The notes: generated by a model from the letters alone, not told the origin. A stretch of DNA of 64,000 nucleotides from Exiguobacterium oxidotolerans JCM 12280 (GCF_000702625.1 NZ_JNIS01000001.1:1-64000), one strand, 5' to 3'; shown: positions 16,565-25,532, counted from the first letter of the stretch. A program made the numbers and translations.

Positions 16565-17248
16565 TTACAAATCCTTTCTGTAAAACATAAAGTATGCCAC
16601 TGTGAGAAACAGTAAACCAAGTAAAAATGGAACAATGAGATACCCGCCCGATTCAACGACATAATAATACGGTAAAAGATACTTAAAGGGCAGTAAGTAC
16701 CAGTTGTTCGAAAAAGCAGCCCAAAACCCGAGGACGGGACAGAGAATACCCAATAGAATTCCGAAGAACATCGTCATGCCCGGCCGAGTCAGAACTGTCG
16801 ACAACAAGACGTTTAAGCAAGTAATGAAGAACAGGACTGTGATGACGATCAGGTAATCAAGAAAAAATGTGGACTTGGCATAGAGTGTTACAACAAAAAA
16901 ACTGATGGAAATCGAACAAACCCAAAACAAAAAAGATCCTAGAAACTTACCAGCGATGATGTTGAAACGGGACGTTTTGCTGACGAGCAGGCGAATCGTT
17001 TGATCATCGAGTTCTCGATTCACGATGTCATGCGAGACGGCGAAGACGAACAGAAAACCTAAAAAGAAAATTAAAAACTTGATACTTGATGTATAGGCAG
17101 AGTCATTGCCTCCATCTCCTAACAGTTCTGGATGATTGGCAAGATAAGTGGCAGTCAAAAAGGAGGTTAACGTAAAAAATAGGACGATTGCGACGGACTT
17201 AAAACTTTTAATCGTCTGGAAAAATTCATTTCGAATGATTGGAATCAT
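16565..17248 (-). CDS. ABC-2 type permease
   Basis: 227 residues with six hydrophobic helices. The N-terminal IIRNEFFQTIKSFKSVAIVL and the central DIVNRELDDQTIRLLVSKT (the family's conserved xxERExGT-like region before helix 3) identify an ABC-2 permease of the NatB/YhaP style. It is paired with the ATPase just downstream. The region is visibly more AT-rich than neighbours such as 17.5-19 kb. Confidence 0.75.
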   Translation of the reverse strand: MIPIIRNEFFQTIKSFKSVAIVLFFTLTSFLTATYLANHPELLGDGGNDSAYTSSIKFLIFFLGFLFVFAVSHDIVNRELDDQTIRLLVSKTSRFNIIAGKFLGSFLFWVCSISISFFVVTLYAKSTFFLDYLIVITVLFFITCLNVLLSTVLTRPGMTMFFGILLGILCPVLGFWAAFSNNWYLLPFKYLLPYYYVVESGGYLIVPFLLGLLFLTVAYFMFYRKDL

Positions 17249-17469
17249 AGTTTGCTCCTTCTAAGTAAGGTTTAGTGGGGACAAGATGTGTGAGTATATT
17301 ATGTAAAAGTAATATCCTGATTTCATCTGGAATAAGTGTATCATAAGCATTAATCATTAGGGATAAATTACCACTTTTCATTTTTCCAAAACTACATACT
17401 GCTTTTAAAATGGAATATGTTATAGTAAGTAAGTTAAAAAATACCATCTGTTCATGGGGGGAGTATGGA

Positions 17470-17907
17470 ATGACTGTACGGAAAAATATCGTCTATAACG
17501 TCTTATTCAATGAGACGCGGGATCAGCTGTTGATGGTCAAAAACATCGGCCCGTCGTATTCGTACTACACGTTACCGGGCGGGACGGTCGAAGCAGGGGA
17601 GACCTTACCGGAAGCCGCGATTCGCGAAGCGAAGGAAGAGACCGGTTTTGACGTCGAAGTCGGGGACCTGTTACACGTCAGTGAAGCCTTTTTCCCGCAA
17701 GTCGACGAACACTGCCTGTTCTTTTTTTTCACGGCGGAAATCGTCGGTGGTGTCATCGGGACCGTCTTCCCGGATGAAATCGAAGACATCACATGGGTTT
17801 CGATTCCGGACGCCGTCCGCTACATGCGGCTCGAGCCGGAGTATGAACACATCTTGACGAAACAACAAACGGTGCCGTATATCTTTAACGGGCAAATTAC
17901 ACATTAA
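17470..17907 (+). CDS. Nudix hydrolase
   Basis: 145 residues with a complete Nudix box: GGTVEAGETLPEAAIREAKE then ETGFDV, near residues 36-60. Start at 17470 because GGGGGGAG lies just upstream. It is followed 13 bases later by a GNAT gene, which suggests a small operon. Substrate unknown. Confidence 0.8.
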   Translation: MTVRKNIVYNVLFNETRDQLLMVKNIGPSYSYYTLPGGTVEAGETLPEAAIREAKEETGFDVEVGDLLHVSEAFFPQVDEHCLFFFFTAEIVGGVIGTVFPDEIEDITWVSIPDAVRYMRLEPEYEHILTKQQTVPYIFNGQITH

Positions 17908-17920
17908 CGGAGGGAAAGCG

Positions 17921-18385
17921 ATGCGAATCATCGAAACAACGGATGTCGACATCCTCGCCCGACTCAACCGGTACGTCCATGAGCCGCATGTGCGTCAGCA
18001 ACCGCATCATTTTAAGCCGTACGACGTCGATGCCGTCCGTGCTTTTTTTACGAACATCGCCGCGGAAGCGCTGTATCAGTTCCTTGTCCTCGAAGTGGAG
18101 GATGAAGCAATCGGTTACGCGTGGATTGAGTACGTCAGACGTGCTGAGAGTGCATTTAAGTATGCAGACGCGAAAGTCCGTGTCCATCACCTCTGTATCA
18201 TGGATACGAAACAGCAGAATGGCTACGGTCGGCTGTTGCTCGAAGACATTGAACGGCGGGCACGCGAGCAAGGAATACATAAGGTTGAACTCGATTACTG
18301 GATGAGTAACGATGGGGTCGAGGTGTTCTACGAACGAATCGGTTTTGAAAAAACGCGGCAGGTCGTCGCGAAGTCGCTCGATTAA
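17921..18385 (+). CDS. GNAT N-acetyltransferase
   Basis: 154 residues. The acetyl-CoA-binding region is VRVHHLCIMDTKQQNGYGRL near residues 86-105 (Q-x-x-G-x-G), then KVELDYWMSNDGVEVFYERI as the terminal strand and helix. Substrate unknown. GGAGGG lies upstream; it is probably co-expressed with the Nudix gene before it. Confidence 0.75.
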   Translation: MRIIETTDVDILARLNRYVHEPHVRQQPHHFKPYDVDAVRAFFTNIAAEALYQFLVLEVEDEAIGYAWIEYVRRAESAFKYADAKVRVHHLCIMDTKQQNGYGRLLLEDIERRAREQGIHKVELDYWMSNDGVEVFYERIGFEKTRQVVAKSLD

Positions 18386-18483
18386 CGAAAGAAAGATTGG
18401 TTCAGATTTGAATGGTTTTCTTGGCATTTCCATCAATCATTTTCGCCTTGAATCCGTTACGCAAGAATACCGATTACTAAATT

Positions 18484-18518
18484 GCACCTTGTCTTCAATG
18501 AGAAGACAAGGTGTTTTT
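18484..18518 (+). terminator. Terminator downstream of the Nudix-GNAT pair
   Basis: CACCTTGTCTTC-AATGA-GAAGACAAGGTG with five T after it: a 12-bp perfect stem. Confidence 0.85.
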
Positions 18519-18617
18519 GTGTAAAAAATGGAATTTAAGCGAGTAAGTTAACTGAAATCAGGGTATTTTTTTAACAAGCGATAGACCACGGAAGACTTTT
18601 TCATGAGGAGGGATTGG

Positions 18618-18992
18618 ATGTACTTTCTATTCATCGGCTACTACGATGCAGAAAAGATGGATCAGTCTTCGCAAGAAGAACTCGATGCCGTCATGGAACG
18701 CTGTAATCGACCGTTGGAACAGTTTTTTAAACAGACGCGTGTCGTGCAGGAGTGGCATCCGGGGGCGGACACGAAACGGGCCAGTTTATCAGGTGGTCAG
18801 ATTGAGCGGCAGGATGGACCGGATCGGCATAATTCGGAACAGATTGGCAGCCTGATCATTTTTGAAGCGGATGATTTGGAACAAGCCGTCGAATTGGCGC
18901 TGCTCCACCCGACGACTCAGATTGCGGAAGCGGAACAGTACGGCTGGCGGATGGAAGTCCGACCGCTGCTGGATGTCACGCCTGCGTCATGA
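18618..18992 (+). CDS. YCII/DGPF-related protein
   Basis: 124 residues. The layout (MYFLFIGYYDAEKMDQSSQEELDAVM start, late EIRPL-like strand EVRPLLD) is that of the YCII-related family with a ferredoxin-like fold, though the DGPF signature itself appears only as RQDGPD. The ATG at 18618 is preferred over 18603 because GGAGGG lies 5 bases before it. Function of the family is unclear; members are often linked to sigma factors or catabolic genes. Confidence 0.6.
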   Translation: MYFLFIGYYDAEKMDQSSQEELDAVMERCNRPLEQFFKQTRVVQEWHPGADTKRASLSGGQIERQDGPDRHNSEQIGSLIIFEADDLEQAVELALLHPTTQIAEAEQYGWRMEVRPLLDVTPAS

Positions 18993-19006
18993 TAAAGGAG
19001 TTACAT

Positions 19007-19056
19007 GAAACAAAGCTCGAGATTCCGAAACACAAGGGAACTCGAGCTTTGTTTTT
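19007..19056 (+). terminator. Long terminator hairpin
   Basis: AACAAAGCTCGAG pairs with CTCGAGCTTTGTT around a 19-base loop and ends in a T-run. It lies between the convergent YCII-like and LysR genes and may act on both strands. Confidence 0.75.
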
Positions 19057-19075
19057 GGATAGCGGATTATCCGTT

Positions 19076-19933
19076 TTAGTTATGACCAATCAAACCGAGT
19101 AAGGTCTTGTGATGTGTCGCGTCACGCGTCACGAGCGACAATTCGCGTTTGACATCGAACCCTGTAATCGGCAATGTCCGGATTTCCGGGGGAAGTCCGT
19201 CCTGGAAAATCTCCGGTAAGATGGCAATCCCGAGCTTAGCGCGGATGAAGCCGAGCACGCTTGACCCGAACTCCATTTCGGAAGCAGCCGTATAAGTGGC
19301 ACCGCGCTCCTGGAACGCCGCCTTTAAGATGTTCGTCGAGTCGCAGTCGGTCGGTAACGACAGAAACGAAGCGGCCTCGATTTGGTCGAACCGGACGTCG
19401 TCGCATCCCGTAAACCGTTCATCTTCACGGTGGAAATAGAGTAAAAATTGTTCCGTATAGAGATGCGTCGACGGATACGGATGATCGATTTGTCGGTCGT
19501 CGAGCAGGACGCCGTCGTAATGGTGTTGCTCGAGTCCTGCCATCAACTCGACGTACGTATGGGCCGTCTTGATTTTAAGTTCCGGACCATTTGCCGACGG
19601 ATGGAGCGCTAAGTGTTGTGGCAAGTAGGACATCGCGACACTCGGCCATGACCCGAGTGTGAACGTAACCTGCCCCTGCAATTGGTCGATTTGCCGCTGC
19701 ATGTCGCTCAGTTGCGACAAAATCTGTAAGGCTTGCGCATAGACGATTTCACCGGCCGGGGTCAAAGCAACACCCGTCGCCGAGCGGTGGAAGACAGTAG
19801 TGCCGAGATAGTGTTCTAGACTTTTAATCTGTTTACTGAGTGCCGGTTGTGTCAAATGTAACAGTTCACTCGCCTTCGTCAAACTTTTTGTCTCAGCCGT
19901 CATCTGAAACGCTTCTAACCATTCTGTTTTCAT
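19076..19933 (-). CDS. LysR-family transcriptional regulator
   Basis: 285 residues. The N-terminal helix-turn-helix (AETKSLTKASELLHLTQPAL, residues 14-33, then SKQIKSLEHYLG) is typical of LysR, followed by a two-lobed effector domain. LysR genes normally control a divergent neighbour. Here the divergent side holds only a 13-codon frame and a terminator, so the original target may have been lost or the mini-transcript may be the target. Effector unknown. Confidence 0.8.
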   Translation of the reverse strand: MKTEWLEAFQMTAETKSLTKASELLHLTQPALSKQIKSLEHYLGTTVFHRSATGVALTPAGEIVYAQALQILSQLSDMQRQIDQLQGQVTFTLGSWPSVAMSYLPQHLALHPSANGPELKIKTAHTYVELMAGLEQHHYDGVLLDDRQIDHPYPSTHLYTEQFLLYFHREDERFTGCDDVRFDQIEAASFLSLPTDCDSTNILKAAFQERGATYTAASEMEFGSSVLGFIRAKLGIAILPEIFQDGLPPEIRTLPITGFDVKRELSLVTRDATHHKTLLGLIGHN

Positions 19934-20017
19934 GACAATCCCACGCTTTCTTCGTCGTTCACTGTGATTGACGATACAGCAGAACCGCTCGTGACAACAA
20001 TCAATTCGCTCAAAAAT

Positions 20018-20135
20018 GTATATTCTGTTAAGAAGATATAGAGGAGATGACAGCGATGACAGTACCGATGTTGCAGTGGCACATGTGAAATGAAAAAGAC
20101 ACTCCCCGTAAACAGTTCGGGGGAGTGTACTTTTT
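20018..20135 (+). other. Orphan mini-transcription unit beside the LysR gene
   Basis: A TATATT -10-like box (20018-20023) is followed by GAGGAG and a 13-codon frame 20047-20088 (MTAMTVPMLQWHM), then directly by a strong terminator. The terminator pairs ACACTCCCC (20099-20107) with GGGGAGTGT and is followed by five T. It could be a small RNA or peptide gene, or the remains of a LysR-controlled gene deleted down to its first codons. Confidence 0.45.
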
Positions 20136-20163
20136 GTGGTGTCCGACTTATGAAAAATCAGGC

Positions 20164-20808
20164 TTAACGCTGCATTTCATAGTAGCGGACAGCTTCGCGC
20201 CAACTTGAAAAGCGTTCAATCAACAACGTCAGTGAGGGTGCGTGTTGTTCACGTGCCCAGACGGCATAGGTCTGACTCGTCATCCGGTCACCGAGCGCGT
20301 CGTGGGCGCGTCGTAAGCCGTCGAGGCAATCCGCGTCCGAAAAGCAGCCGTTCGACGTCAATTTGAACTGGGCTAATGCATTTTTCCACGTCCCGTAATG
20401 GCGGATGATCGTATTGGCACTGACCATGCGGCGTTCTATCATCCGTAATTCAGAGTAACGTTTAATCGTTACGCGGGTACCGTGCGTCTCGACGTAATGG
20501 GCGATACTTTGTTCGATCGTCCAGCGTATTTTTGAAGCCGTCCCGGTCCGAGGACGATTCAACGTATGGCGCTCGAACGCGTTAAGTTCTGTTTCCGTGA
20601 TGATCCCTGCTTGTTGTAACAGGTTGGTCCAGGAACCAAAACGTTGCTCGAGTTCCTCAAGCGAAGGATATGGAAGATGTGCCGCCAGTTTTTGATAGTG
20701 GGCGGCTTTCATAGGTGTCGGGTGTATGTGGTGGAGTCCTTGAATCAGTCGGATGATTTTTTCATCTTCCGTCAATACAGGTTGAAGTGAATGGGTGGTC
20801 TTTCGCAT
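20164..20808 (-). CDS. Homing-endonuclease-associated repeat protein without nuclease domain
   Basis: 214 residues. Three helical repeats end in related cores: QRFGSWTNLLQQAG (about 60-73), RHYGTWKNALAQF (about 135-147) and ERFSSWREAVRYY (about 198-210). This G/SW-x-x-A pattern is that of the homing endonuclease-associated repeat, a DNA-binding module. No LAGLIDADG, GIY-YIG or HNH motif is seen, so it may be a stand-alone DNA-binding protein or regulator. It stands alone between the mini-transcript and hemAT. Confidence 0.6.
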   Translation of the reverse strand: MRKTTHSLQPVLTEDEKIIRLIQGLHHIHPTPMKAAHYQKLAAHLPYPSLEELEQRFGSWTNLLQQAGIITETELNAFERHTLNRPRTGTASKIRWTIEQSIAHYVETHGTRVTIKRYSELRMIERRMVSANTIIRHYGTWKNALAQFKLTSNGCFSDADCLDGLRRAHDALGDRMTSQTYAVWAREQHAPSLTLLIERFSSWREAVRYYEMQR

Positions 20809-20992
20809 ATCGGAGTCTCCCTTATAATGTAAAAAAACATGGTTTTAGTTTATCAGTTCCATAGAAGTCCGTGAACTAACAAAATCGTAAGGTTCGTTCA
20901 TCATCGCAAATCGAATTGAAATTTAAATTTGGATCATAAGAGGATAATTTGTAAATAAAAACAAGATTCCGGCTTCAAATCGGTCATCGGCT

Positions 20993-21001
20993 GACCGATA
21001 T
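20993..21001 (+). promoter_or_regulatory. Sigma-D-like -10 box upstream of hemAT
   Basis: GACCGATAT resembles the motility sigma factor -10 (GCCGATAT). A TCAAA element 13 bases upstream could be the -35. The same GACCGATA octamer precedes the chemoreceptor gene at 25590 on the other strand. Confidence 0.45.
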
Positions 21002-21033
21002 TCTACTTGAGATGAAACCAGGGAGGAAACATT

Positions 21034-22329
21034 ATGAAATGGTTGTCTAAGAAACCAACAGCAAATCACTTCGAAGCAGAGCGAGAACAAGAAGCAAACC
21101 ACGTTCAGCTTGAGCTCGGAGTCGATTTAGCGAAACAACTCCGACTGATTGATTTAACGGTCGAGGATTTACAAAACGTCCGGGTCATCCGTGATGACGT
21201 CAAAGACTGGATGCCACAGATGGTCGATGCCTTTTATGCAGAACTCGTCCGTGTGCCGGAACTGAAACAACTGATTGAACAGCATTCAACACTCGAGCGG
21301 TTAAAAGGGACGCTCGCGACCCACATCCTGCAAATGTTCGAGGGGAAAATTACAGATGCCTATATCGAAGTCCGGCAACGGATTGCGCACCGTCATGTTC
21401 AGATCGGCTTACAAAACAAATGGTACATCGCGGCTTTCCAAAACGTCCTGAATGTATTCAACGACCAGGTTAAGCAATGTGCATGGCCGGAACTTGAAAA
21501 GATGAAAATCTTACATTCTGTCGGAAAGTTATTCAATCTGGAGCAACAAATCGTTTTGACGATGTATGAAGCGACTGTCGACGAGGAACGTCAAGGTGTG
21601 CTGGAGACGAAACAACGTGTCGGTGCCGCCGTCCAAAAATCAACCGAAGAACTGGCGGCGATGAGTGAAGAGTCGTCAGCAAGTTTCCAAGAGATGGAGC
21701 GGCACGCGAACAACGTCTCGATGACGACGGAACAAATCTCAAGCCAGTTGGCAGAGGCCGTCAAAGAAGCGGAAGACGGCGTCAAATTGGTCGAAGCGGA
21801 AACGAAACGGTTCGAAGACGTCGTCAGCGACATGAAAGCGACAACGGAACAGGTCGCCCAGCTTGCGTTCCTGTCGCAAGAAATCGAGCGGATCGCCGCG
21901 ATGGTAACGGCAATTTCCGATCAGACGAATTTATTAAGTCTGAATGCTTCAATCGAAGCGGCACGCGCCGGCGAGATGGGACGCGGCTTTACCGTCGTCG
22001 CCCAAGAAATCCGCAAATTAGCAGAAGAAAGTAAACGATCGGCAGCGGAAGCGTCCGATATCGCGCAAGAAATCACGTCGAAGATGATGACGGTTTCGGG
22101 TCAGATGGAGGGGACGGAACAATCAGTCACGCAGACGACGAATGAAATGGCGCGTGTCGTCTCGGCCTTCACGATGATTTCGAATCAGACGATTCATGTC
22201 TCAAAACAACTCGTCGATTTGTCGAACGACACCCAAGATGTCGCCGGGACAATCGAAGGAATGCGGACCGTCGCAGAATCGATTGCCGAGACAGCAGATG
22301 ACCTCCAGGACGTCGCGACGACGTTATGA
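21034..22329 (+). CDS. hemAT: Globin-coupled aerotaxis receptor HemAT
   Basis: 431 residues, soluble. Residues about 30-185 form a globin sensor; [15 protein letters not shown] near 117-131 contains the likely haem-ligating proximal His (His 121). Residues about 190-431 form a methyl-accepting signalling domain whose hairpin tip is [20 protein letters not shown]. It binds O2 through haem and signals to CheA/CheW to steer aerotaxis. There are no membrane helices, as in Bacillus HemAT. AGGGAGG precedes the ATG, and a sigma-D-like box lies about 35 bases upstream. Confidence 0.88.
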   Translation: MKWLSKKPTANHFEAEREQEANHVQLELGVDLAKQLRLIDLTVEDLQNVRVIRDDVKDWMPQMVDAFYAELVRVPELKQLIEQHSTLERLKGTLATHILQMFEGKITDAYIEVRQRIAHRHVQIGLQNKWYIAAFQNVLNVFNDQVKQCAWPELEKMKILHSVGKLFNLEQQIVLTMYEATVDEERQGVLETKQRVGAAVQKSTEELAAMSEESSASFQEMERHANNVSMTTEQISSQLAEAVKEAEDGVKLVEAETKRFEDVVSDMKATTEQVAQLAFLSQEIERIAAMVTAISDQTNLLSLNASIEAARAGEMGRGFTVVAQEIRKLAEESKRSAAEASDIAQEITSKMMTVSGQMEGTEQSVTQTTNEMARVVSAFTMISNQTIHVSKQLVDLSNDTQDVAGTIEGMRTVAESIAETADDLQDVATTL

Positions 22330-22345
22330 CGTGCTGCTAACTAAA

Positions 22346-22436
22346 AAGGCGTAGCTCCCGTTGCGGAACTGCGCCTTACGTTTATAAAAGAGTAGCAATC
22401 AGGTGACTTCGGTATCGTTCCGGAGTCACTTTTTTA
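22346..22436 (+). terminator. Tandem terminator hairpins after hemAT
   Basis: First hairpin AAGGCGTAG...CTGCGCCTT (22347-22378) and second GTGACTTCGG...CCGGAGTCAC with six T (22403-22436). The second is the stronger Rho-independent signal. Confidence 0.7.
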
Positions 22437-22472
22437 GTGCGCTTGCGTAAGTGTTTCACCACGACGCGGTGC

Positions 22473-23015
22473 TCAGCGAATCGTTTTTAAGGCCGTCGCC
22501 CACGGGATGACCTGGTCAAGCATCTGGTTCACGGAAGTTTCCTGGACGGAGGCTGCCTTTAACACAGCTCCATTTTCAAAATCCGTGAACAACGACAAAG
22601 CGGGGTGGACGCGGACATCGGCAATCATCAATTCACCTAAGATGCCGCGTAAATGTTCTGCCGCCCGCGCACCGCCGACTGAACCGTAGGAGACGATGCC
22701 TGCCGCTTTGTTGTGCCACTCGATCCGGAGGTAATCAAGGGCATTTTTTAACGAGGCAGAGATTGAGTGGTTGTACTCCTGGGTGATGAAGATAAACCCA
22801 TCCTGCGCCGCAATTGCCTCGGACCAAGCGGCTGCTCCTGTTGCGTCGCCGTCCTTTTCACCAAGTAGCGGCAATTTGTACTCCGCGATGTCAATGATCG
22901 TATAGTTGGCGTCGCCGCGTCGGTCGGACAGTTGTTTGACCCAGTTGCCTACCTGCGGACTTAAACGTCCTTCCCGTGTTGAGCCTAAGATGATGCCGAT
23001 GTTTAAGTGTGCCAT
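22473..23015 (-). CDS. NADPH-dependent FMN reductase (azoreductase-like)
   Basis: 180 residues with a flavodoxin-like fold. GSTREGRLSPQVGNW near residue 11 is the FMN-phosphate loop and EYNHSISASLKNALDYL near 80 is the FMN_red motif. It reduces quinones, azo compounds or flavin by two electrons with NAD(P)H. It lies 35 bases downstream of the ring-cleaving dioxygenase-like gene behind an MhqR operator, which points to quinone detoxification. Confidence 0.75.
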   Translation of the reverse strand: MAHLNIGIILGSTREGRLSPQVGNWVKQLSDRRGDANYTIIDIAEYKLPLLGEKDGDATGAAAWSEAIAAQDGFIFITQEYNHSISASLKNALDYLRIEWHNKAAGIVSYGSVGGARAAEHLRGILGELMIADVRVHPALSLFTDFENGAVLKAASVQETSVNQMLDQVIPWATALKTIR

Positions 23016-23049
23016 GTTCGTTTCCTCCTCTTAAAGTAGTGTTTCCTTC

Positions 23050-24033
23050 TTAAAGGTATTCTTTTTCAATCGTCCGTGTGCTTCGGACGGTATCGATCGG
23101 ACGGACCATTTGTTCGATTTGTTGCCGTTGTGATTCGAGGAATGGGGGTAAGGATAACTTTTCTCCGACCGTTTCATACGGCTCATCGCCTAGGAAACCA
23201 GGACCGTCTGTCGCCCATTCGAACAACACACCGCGGGCGACACGGGCATAGAGGGATTCAAAGAAAAACCGGTCGACGTAGCCGGATGTGTTGAATTGTA
23301 ACTGGTGCATCCGCTCGATCCATTCATTTAAGGCAGCCGTGTCTTCGACGCGGAACGCGACGTGGTGGACGGTGCCAAACCCTTGGCGTCCACTCGGCAG
23401 TAACAGGTTATGTTCGACGATGACCTGGGCGCCGTTTCCGCCTTGACCCATTTCAAAGAGGTGCAGGGAACCGGCCTGATCGATTTCCCGCATCAGCATC
23501 GCTTTTTCCAAGACGTCTTTTAACCGATCGAATTCCGCAATCCGGATGTGAATCGGACCTAAGCCCGTAATCGCGAATTCTAATGGAACGGGACCGTTTT
23601 GCCATGGCGTTCCGGAGGCGATGCCTTCGTTCAACTCGTCTGAAATCAGCATATACTGCTGGTCGTCGAAATCGACGAACGAGAGGGTCTGCTTCCCGAA
23701 CTGTTCCTTGATGCCGCGATGTTTGACGTCGTATTTATCAAACCGTTTGATCCAGTACTGAAGTGCTTCGTCCGTCGGCACGCGGAAAGCGGTTTTAAAG
23801 ATTTCATTTGTACCGTGTGTTCCTTTTGGGATGCCCGGGAAATCAAAGAATGTCATATCCGTCCCGGCAGACCCTTTATCGTCAGCAAAAAAGAGGTGAT
23901 ACGTCTGAATGTCATCCTGGTTGACGGTCTTCTTGACGAGACGCATCCCTAAGACATTTGTGAAGAACGCATAGTTTTTCTCGGCACTGCTCGTAATCGC
24001 TGTCACGTGGTGGATTCCTTTTAGTTCGTTCAT
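23050..24033 (-). CDS. mhqO: Ring-cleaving dioxygenase-like VOC protein (MhqO-like)
   Basis: 327 residues with two VOC halves (starting at KGIHHVTAITS and at GPIHIRIAEFDR); metal ligands are likely in HHVT, VHHVAFRV and FEWATDGPGF. It resembles Bacillus MhqO/MhqA dioxygenases, thought to open hydroquinone or catechol rings. The ATG at 24033 follows GGAGC. A perfect MhqR-type palindrome lies 25 bases upstream, so quinones or diamide-like electrophiles should induce it. It heads an operon with the FMN reductase. Confidence 0.75.
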   Translation of the reverse strand: MNELKGIHHVTAITSSAEKNYAFFTNVLGMRLVKKTVNQDDIQTYHLFFADDKGSAGTDMTFFDFPGIPKGTHGTNEIFKTAFRVPTDEALQYWIKRFDKYDVKHRGIKEQFGKQTLSFVDFDDQQYMLISDELNEGIASGTPWQNGPVPLEFAITGLGPIHIRIAEFDRLKDVLEKAMLMREIDQAGSLHLFEMGQGGNGAQVIVEHNLLLPSGRQGFGTVHHVAFRVEDTAALNEWIERMHQLQFNTSGYVDRFFFESLYARVARGVLFEWATDGPGFLGDEPYETVGEKLSLPPFLESQRQQIEQMVRPIDTVRSTRTIEKEYL

Positions 24034-24057
24034 GAAAATCGCTCCTCTAATCATAAT

Positions 24058-24075
24058 TATCTCGAATTCGAGATA
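24058..24075. promoter_or_regulatory. MhqR operator (perfect palindrome)
   Basis: TATCTCGAATTCGAGATA is a perfect 18-base palindrome and matches the published MhqR box of B. subtilis as I remember it. It lies between mhqO and mhqR, upstream of mhqO. Confidence 0.8.
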
Positions 24076-24090
24076 TCTAGTTAAAAAAAT

Positions 24091-24534
24091 TTACTGATTT
24101 TTTGCTTGAAGTCCAATTTTTTTAGCGGTCTTAATCAACGCTTCGATGTCAGACGGATCAATTCCTTGGAAGACTTGATTGATTACCTGTTCGTGTTCCG
24201 GAAAAATCGTGTCCATTAATTTTCGACCTTCAGCTGTCAGTTCGGCAAATGTCACGCGTCCATCAGTCGGACACGCCTGTCGGACGACGTAGTTCTTTTT
24301 TTCAAGCTTATTGATGACATAGGTGATACTGCTGCTCGTAATCAAGACTTTTTTACCAATCAGTTGAATCGGTTGCCTTCCTTTATGGTACAGCAACTCG
24401 AGGACGGAAAAATCAGTCGGATTTAGTCCGGACTTCGCGACATCCTGTTTGATGACTTCATGAAGGGCATCGACGGCCCGAACCATGACGGTCAACGCTT
24501 TTAAGTTCGGATTCGGCTGTTCCATGTCGTTCAC
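24091..24534 (-). CDS. mhqR: MarR-family quinone-sensing repressor MhqR
   Basis: 147 residues, the usual MhqR length. The winged helix is IGKKVLITSSSITYVINKLE with the wing CPTDGRVTFAELT. Cys in RQACPTDGR is in the wing and could be redox-relevant. It is expected to repress mhqO and itself and to release DNA on quinone exposure. A related, imperfect copy of the operator lies just upstream at 24556. Confidence 0.75.
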   Translation of the reverse strand: MNDMEQPNPNLKALTVMVRAVDALHEVIKQDVAKSGLNPTDFSVLELLYHKGRQPIQLIGKKVLITSSSITYVINKLEKKNYVVRQACPTDGRVTFAELTAEGRKLMDTIFPEHEQVINQVFQGIDPSDIEALIKTAKKIGLQAKNQ

Positions 24535-24555
24535 CTCTATTGTCTTTAATTCAAA

Positions 24556-24573
24556 TATCTTTAATTCGAGATA
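24556..24573. promoter_or_regulatory. Imperfect MhqR operator upstream of mhqR
   Basis: TATCTTTAATTCGAGATA differs from the perfect site at 24058 by three bases in one half, consistent with weaker autoregulation. Confidence 0.65.
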
Positions 24574-24636
24574 AATATATCATCTATTATTTACTTCGTC
24601 AATTAGTTTGATTCTCTACAGGCTGACGATATGAAA

Positions 24637-24668
24637 AGAGGCACCCCGTAGCGAACAGGATGCCTTAA
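24637..24668 (-). terminator. Probable terminator of the esterase gene
   Basis: On the minus strand AAGGCATCC...GGTGCCT is followed by CTCTTTTC. The stem is imperfect. Confidence 0.5.
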
Positions 24669-24699
24669 AACAATTTGAACTTTTTTCAAGGCACGTCTT

Positions 24700-25443
24700 C
24701 TACCACGTCAGCTCGTTTAAGAAGGTAAGAATCTCTTCATTGATGTCGTTTCTGTCCTTACCTAACGTCATCAAATGTTTTGATTGGGCAAATCCTTTGA
24801 CTGATTTCTGGTCTGACGCCACGCGGTTAAAAATCTCCTCGGCACTTTCTTTGTACAGGGGCGCGTCTAATTCTCCGTACAGGATGCGAATCGGCGAATC
24901 GATTTGCGCCAAGTTGTCCCGTGTTTGGTTAACGAACTGTTCGAATTCAGTCAATGCATCAACAGGGAGATGACGGAGCGCTTCCATTTCTGATTCGATT
25001 TGCTTGTCTTCTTTCCCTTCAATCTGTTTATAACGATTGGCATAATATAACAGCCGTTTTTGCAGGGAACCGGCTTTCTTGTACATCGGCACAGACAGCG
25101 TCACGATCCCGTTGACCTGCAATTCCTGTCCCAGTTTTAACGCAAGGACACCGCCAAGCGAAAGTCCGACGACGGCGATTTTTTCAAATCCCTTGTCCTG
25201 CAACAGTTGATAAGCGTCGCGCACATTCTGCCACCAGTCGGCTGGTCCATAGGTCAGAAGGTCTTCTGCCGGCAGGCTATGACCACTAAGTACCGGGGCG
25301 TAACACGAATACTGATTTTGCTGCAAATAACGTCCGAGCGGTTTCATGTCGTTCGGATTACTCGTAAACGAGTGTAAGAGGAGAACGGCGCGTTCACCCC
25401 CTTCATAATAGACGGGTTTTAGCGGTGATAGTTTGATGACCAT
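24700..25443 (-). CDS. Carboxylesterase, Est30-like
   Basis: 247 residues, the length of Geobacillus Est30. An alpha/beta hydrolase with LLLHSFTSNPNDMKPLGRYL (oxyanion region), the nucleophile elbow GLSLGG near residue 95, a likely Asp in LYGELDAPL and the catalytic His in SKHLMTLG. It hydrolyses short to medium acyl esters in the cytoplasm. The ATG at 25443 follows GAGGC. Not obviously part of the mhq operon. Confidence 0.75.
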   Translation of the reverse strand: MVIKLSPLKPVYYEGGERAVLLLHSFTSNPNDMKPLGRYLQQNQYSCYAPVLSGHSLPAEDLLTYGPADWWQNVRDAYQLLQDKGFEKIAVVGLSLGGVLALKLGQELQVNGIVTLSVPMYKKAGSLQKRLLYYANRYKQIEGKEDKQIESEMEALRHLPVDALTEFEQFVNQTRDNLAQIDSPIRILYGELDAPLYKESAEEIFNRVASDQKSVKGFAQSKHLMTLGKDRNDINEEILTFLNELTW

Positions 25444-25532
25444 AAGATGCCTCACTTTCTAGGTGTCGATTTGATGTTACGGTAGTCCGATCATGATTAC
25501 ACGGTACCGGCGAGTGGCGTCTCACAATAGAA

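Noticed and set aside
17226-17447. A 73-codon minus-strand frame between the ABC permease and Nudix genes
   Set aside because: No ribosome site or recognisable sequence; it overlaps the permease start and AT-rich leader.
19004-19080. A 25-codon frame with AAAGGAG and ATG inside the terminator region after the YCII-like gene
   Set aside because: It lies across the two arms of the terminator hairpin and has no recognisable features, so chance is more likely.
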